The notes beneath the pieces are model-generated. The model was not told the origin of the DNA and searched no databases. It saw only the letters and a list, made by a program, of their open reading frames with translations. The position numbers were made by a program, and so were the translations under genes. From Acidobacteriota bacterium (lineage in GTDB: Bacteria > Acidobacteriota > Vicinamibacteria > Fen-336), in contig WYBL01000118.1 in assembly GCA_011526565.1 (NCBI GenBank), positions 1 through 39,741 on the forward strand: a DNA stretch of 39,741 nt. The letters are read 5' to 3'. Below, in pieces: positions 37,458 through 39,741 of this stretch (the stretch's first letter is position 1; every line of letters begins with the position of its first letter).

Positions 37458-37757
37458 CGATGACCACCTCGTCCCGGCCGATGAAGAGCCGGTTGCCCGG
37501 CCGCTTGAGCCCGACCGCGCGCACCGTCACCAGCCGCGAGGGCTCGTCGATGTCGAAGTATACGCGCAGGGACCCGACGCGGAGCTCCCAGGGCGAGAGC
37601 GGATTGGGCCGCAAGCGCTTGCGGTTGCGGGTCTCGACCCCGGGCTCGTGACGCAACTGCACCGCGACAGAGTCGAGCACGCGGCTCGCATCGCGCGGTC
37701 AGGCGGCGCAGGTGCTCGACCGCTTCGGCCGTGTACTCGATGCGATACCCGCGCGCT
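37435..37757 (-). pseudogene. RelE/ParE-type toxin, frameshifted
   Basis: The C-terminal 80 codons (37435-37680) encode a RelE-like segment: VLDSVAVQLRHEPGVETRNR, then PNPLSPWELRVGSLRVYFDI and AVGLKRPGN. The matching N-terminus (YRIEYTAEAVEHLRRLTAR) lies directly upstream but in another frame. The break is at about 37690, where one extra base (or two missing bases) separates LTAR from ASRVLDS. A GTG at 37680 could start the shorter frame but would remove the first helices of the fold. No good start codon precedes the N-terminal piece; a CTG after GGGGAGGGG is the best candidate. A sequencing error is the alternative. Confidence 0.7.
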
Positions 37758-37798
37758 CGCCGGCCCAGTCGCCCCTCCCCGCGCGATCCTCGCGCGGC

Positions 37799-38839
37799 TC
37801 AGGTCCGCAGCAGGTCCTCGACCGCGTGCTGCCAGGTGTGGGCGCGGGAGGTGGCGAGGGCGCCCCGGCCGAGGCGCTCGGCCTCCGCGCGGTCGGCCAT
37901 CGCGTCGAGCGCCGCGGCCATCGCCGGCGGATCGGCCGCCGCCAGCCGACCGTTCTCGCCCGGGATCACCAGTTCCGACGGCCCGCCGCTGTCGGGCGCG
38001 GTGATCACCGCCTTGCCCGCGCGGAACGCCTCCTGGGTGACGAACCCGAAGTCCTCGTTCCACGGCGCGAACCACACCGCGCGGCAGCGCGCGTAGTGGT
38101 CGACGAGCGCCGCGTCGTCGATCGCGCCCAGCAGTTCCACCCGCCCCGCGAGCCCCAGCGCGTCGATCCGCTCGCGCAGCTTCGGCTCGTCCTCGCCGGT
38201 GCCCGCGATCTTGATGCCCAGGCTCGTGTTCTTCATCAGCGCCGCGGCCTCGACCAGCAGGTCGAGGCGCTTGAGCGGGTGCAGCCGCGAGACGGCGAAC
38301 ACGTAGTCGCCGTAGCCGTCGCAGCGGTACGGCCGCTCCGGGGCGGGCGGATAGAGCAGGTCGGAGGCGATCCCGCCGAAGCGCTGCAGCCGGCCCTGGA
38401 TCGTCTTCGACTGCGCGACGAGGCGCGTGACGTTGCGCCGCAGCAGGTGGCCGTCGAGCGCGTGGAAGACCCGCCGCCGCACGCCCTCCTTCAGCTTTCC
38501 CTTGCGCCCCAGGCCGCGCGTGAAGCGCTCCCACAGGTCGTAGTACTCGCGCATCCGGTGGTTGAGCCAGCAGACGTGGCGCGGGTGGCGCACCGCGTAC
38601 GAGGGGAACCGGAAGCTGACGACGTGGTCGACCGGGTGGCCGTCGGCGGTCATCCCGACGTCGGTCAGCCAGGTCGCCGCGTAGGCCGAGAGCTGGCGCC
38701 CGAAGCGGTTCTGCGGCGTGACCAGCACCTCCGCCAGGTGGCCCGCGCGGCGGAACGCGGCCGCCGTCTCCTCGGCGATCACCAGGTGCCCGCCGCGCAC
38801 GAACAGCGCGCCGGAGGTGACGACCAGGACCCGCTTCAT
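37799..38839 (-). CDS. GT4-family glycosyltransferase
   Basis: A 346-residue GT-B fold glycosyltransferase, probably acting in surface polysaccharide assembly. The N-terminal Rossmann half starts with KRVLVVTSGALFVRGGHLVI. The C-terminal GT4 half has FAVSRLHPLKRLDLLVEAA, IKIAGTGEDE and the nucleotide-sugar-binding APWNEDFGFVTQEAFRAGKA region with the E-x7-E pattern. The donor sugar is unknown. The ATG overlaps the acyltransferase stop as ATGA, so the two are co-translated. Confidence 0.92.
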   Translation of the reverse strand: MKRVLVVTSGALFVRGGHLVIAEETAAAFRRAGHLAEVLVTPQNRFGRQLSAYAATWLTDVGMTADGHPVDHVVSFRFPSYAVRHPRHVCWLNHRMREYYDLWERFTRGLGRKGKLKEGVRRRVFHALDGHLLRRNVTRLVAQSKTIQGRLQRFGGIASDLLYPPAPERPYRCDGYGDYVFAVSRLHPLKRLDLLVEAAALMKNTSLGIKIAGTGEDEPKLRERIDALGLAGRVELLGAIDDAALVDHYARCRAVWFAPWNEDFGFVTQEAFRAGKAVITAPDSGGPSELVIPGENGRLAAADPPAMAAALDAMADRAEAERLGRGALATSRAHTWQHAVEDLLRT

Positions 38840-39624
38840 TCGGCCGCGGCCGCCCCCGCCTCGCCGCGGGTGCGGATCACGCGGGCCGGCACTCCCGCGG
38901 CCACCGCGCCCGCCGGCAGGTCCTTCGCGACCACCGCGTTGGCGCCGACCACGACGTCGTCGCCGAGCGTGACCCCGTCGAGCACCTTGGCGCCCGTGCC
39001 CAGCCACACCCGCTTGCCGAGCGTGATCCCCTTCGAGGTCCGCTCCTGCTGCGTGATCGGCACGCCCGACTCGTCGAAGGCGTGGCCGCCGCCCACGAGA
39101 TAGGTGTACGCGGCGAACAGGCCGTACTCGGCCACCTCGACCCGCGAGCCGCTGAAGATCTCGCTCTGGAAGCCGATGTTGACGTGGTCGCCGAGGACGA
39201 TGTCCCCGTCCTTGCACGAGAGGATCGTGCCGCGGCCGAGGAACACGCCGCGGCCAACGTCGATGCCGCGGTTCGAGGCCCCCTTGGCGTCGAGCACGCA
39301 GAGGTCGTCGATCACCGCGCCGTCGGCGATCCGGATCTTGCGCGGGTGTCGAAGCACGACGCCAGCGCCGAAGGTCACGCCCCTGCCGCAGCTCCCCAGC
39401 AGCAGCGGGTAGGCCAGCTTGCGGAGGACCAGGCCGAGCGCCCCCGGGACCCACGAGGTGAGCGTGACCACGAGTTCGTGGAGAATCAGGGCGCCGAGCG
39501 AGCGCGAGCCCACGACCAGGTCCTGGTACTTCGCGAGCGCGGACCCGCCGGAGCCGAGGGCATCCTGGATGCCAATCGGCCGTCCGCCGGGCAGTTCTCC
39601 CGGAGTGTGCGCGCTTTGACCCAT
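38836..39624 (-). CDS. Left-handed beta-helix (hexapeptide) acyltransferase
   Basis: A 262-residue WbbJ/LacA-like O-acyltransferase. An N-terminal region of about 85 residues with a hydrophobic ELVVTLTSWVPGALGLVLRK segment is followed by hexapeptide repeats forming a left-handed beta helix. The end has the typical GANAVVAKDLPAGAVAAGVP and PARVI acyl-CoA-binding terminus. It probably acetylates a polysaccharide sugar, together with the overlapping glycosyltransferase gene. I chose the ATG at 39622-39624, because the ATG seven codons upstream would overlap the divergent lipoprotein gene. No clear ribosome site supports either. Confidence 0.88.
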   Translation of the reverse strand: MGQSAHTPGELPGGRPIGIQDALGSGGSALAKYQDLVVGSRSLGALILHELVVTLTSWVPGALGLVLRKLAYPLLLGSCGRGVTFGAGVVLRHPRKIRIADGAVIDDLCVLDAKGASNRGIDVGRGVFLGRGTILSCKDGDIVLGDHVNIGFQSEIFSGSRVEVAEYGLFAAYTYLVGGGHAFDESGVPITQQERTSKGITLGKRVWLGTGAKVLDGVTLGDDVVVGANAVVAKDLPAGAVAAGVPARVIRTRGEAGAAAAE

Positions 39625-39643
39625 CGTCGGAACGAACAGTAGC

Positions 39644-39741
39644 ATGAGGCATTTGCAGCGACCGACGTCGCTCGTGACCAGCCTCCTGCTCGCCGTGCTC
39701 GCCGGCCTCGCCGCCTGCGGTGGCTCGTCCACGTCGCCTAC
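39644..39741 (+). CDS. N-terminus of a predicted lipoprotein (partial, cut by window edge)
   Basis: The 32 complete codons from the ATG at 39644 encode a lipoprotein signal peptide: basic start, hydrophobic run LVTSLLLAVLAGLAA and lipobox ending in Cys25, followed by a flexible GGSSTSP. The rest lies outside the window. It is divergent from the acyltransferase gene, with only 19 bp between the start codons, so it may belong to the same polysaccharide locus on the other strand. Confidence 0.7.
   Translation, partial: MRHLQRPTSLVTSLLLAVLAGLAACGGSSTSP

Noticed and set aside
37435..37680. Intact 81-residue RelE toxin starting at the GTG at 37680
   Set aside because: It lacks the first helices of the fold, whose sequence is present just upstream in another frame, so a frameshift is the better explanation.
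39625..39645. Start of the acyltransferase at the ATG 39643-39645
   Set aside because: It would overlap the start of the divergent lipoprotein gene and adds a short non-conserved extension without a ribosome site.

Overview
The window is about 70% G+C, densely coding, and almost entirely chromosomal housekeeping and regulatory sequence. The genes point to a diderm bacterium: an outer-membrane beta-barrel protein, lipoproteins with lipoboxes, a periplasmic S41 protease and a sigma54 activator. DUF4388 (PATAN) and DUF1844 proteins, a receiver protein with a very long Pro/Ala/Glu linker, and the order valS-nadC-birA-coaX suggest Acidobacteriota (Thermoanaerobaculia-like) or, less likely, Myxococcota. 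This assignment is inference from gene content. I see no phage, insertion sequence, CRISPR array or rRNA.

Layout. Bases 1-4429 (+): a possible tail of an upstream gene, ispG, and a fused membrane/spermidine-synthase-like protein. Bases 4431-7187 (-): gmd, a 417-bp regulatory gap with a sigma54-type promoter, and an NtrC-family activator. A small lipoprotein gene (+) follows at 7250. From 7742 to 39624 nearly everything is on the minus strand. In map order it holds a HEAT-repeat protein with a CtpA-type protease; an anion-type ABC importer with a duplicated permease and a detached AAA-associated domain; an outer-membrane barrel; divergent tRNA-Cys and tRNA-Gly genes; yraN-cysS joined to an RsbU/RsbW/RsbV-like partner-switching module; ribF; DUF4388, TPR/zinc-ribbon and DUF1844 genes; comEC; an RNA uracil methyltransferase; an unknown gene; coaX-birA-nadC-like-valS; a receiver protein; a two-subunit B12 acyl-CoA mutase; a decayed toxin-antitoxin pair; and two polysaccharide genes. 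A divergent lipoprotein gene (+) runs off the right edge.

How the genes work together. Many minus-strand neighbours share 4-nt NTGA stop/start overlaps (nine cases, using ATG, GTG, TTG and CTG), so translation in these operons is probably coupled. Three points stand out. (1) The NadC homologue in the nadC-birA-coaX position has lost every Lys/His/Glu/Asp residue I can align to the catalytic set of quinolinate phosphoribosyltransferase, but keeps the three arginines. (2) The B12 mutase carries the Phe/Gln pair of isobutyryl-CoA mutase, not the Tyr/Arg pair of methylmalonyl-CoA mutase. (3) A sigma54-type promoter with correct GG-N10-GC spacing, and possible enhancer repeats, lies between the NtrC-family activator and gmd. 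I found no clearly new defence or mobile system.
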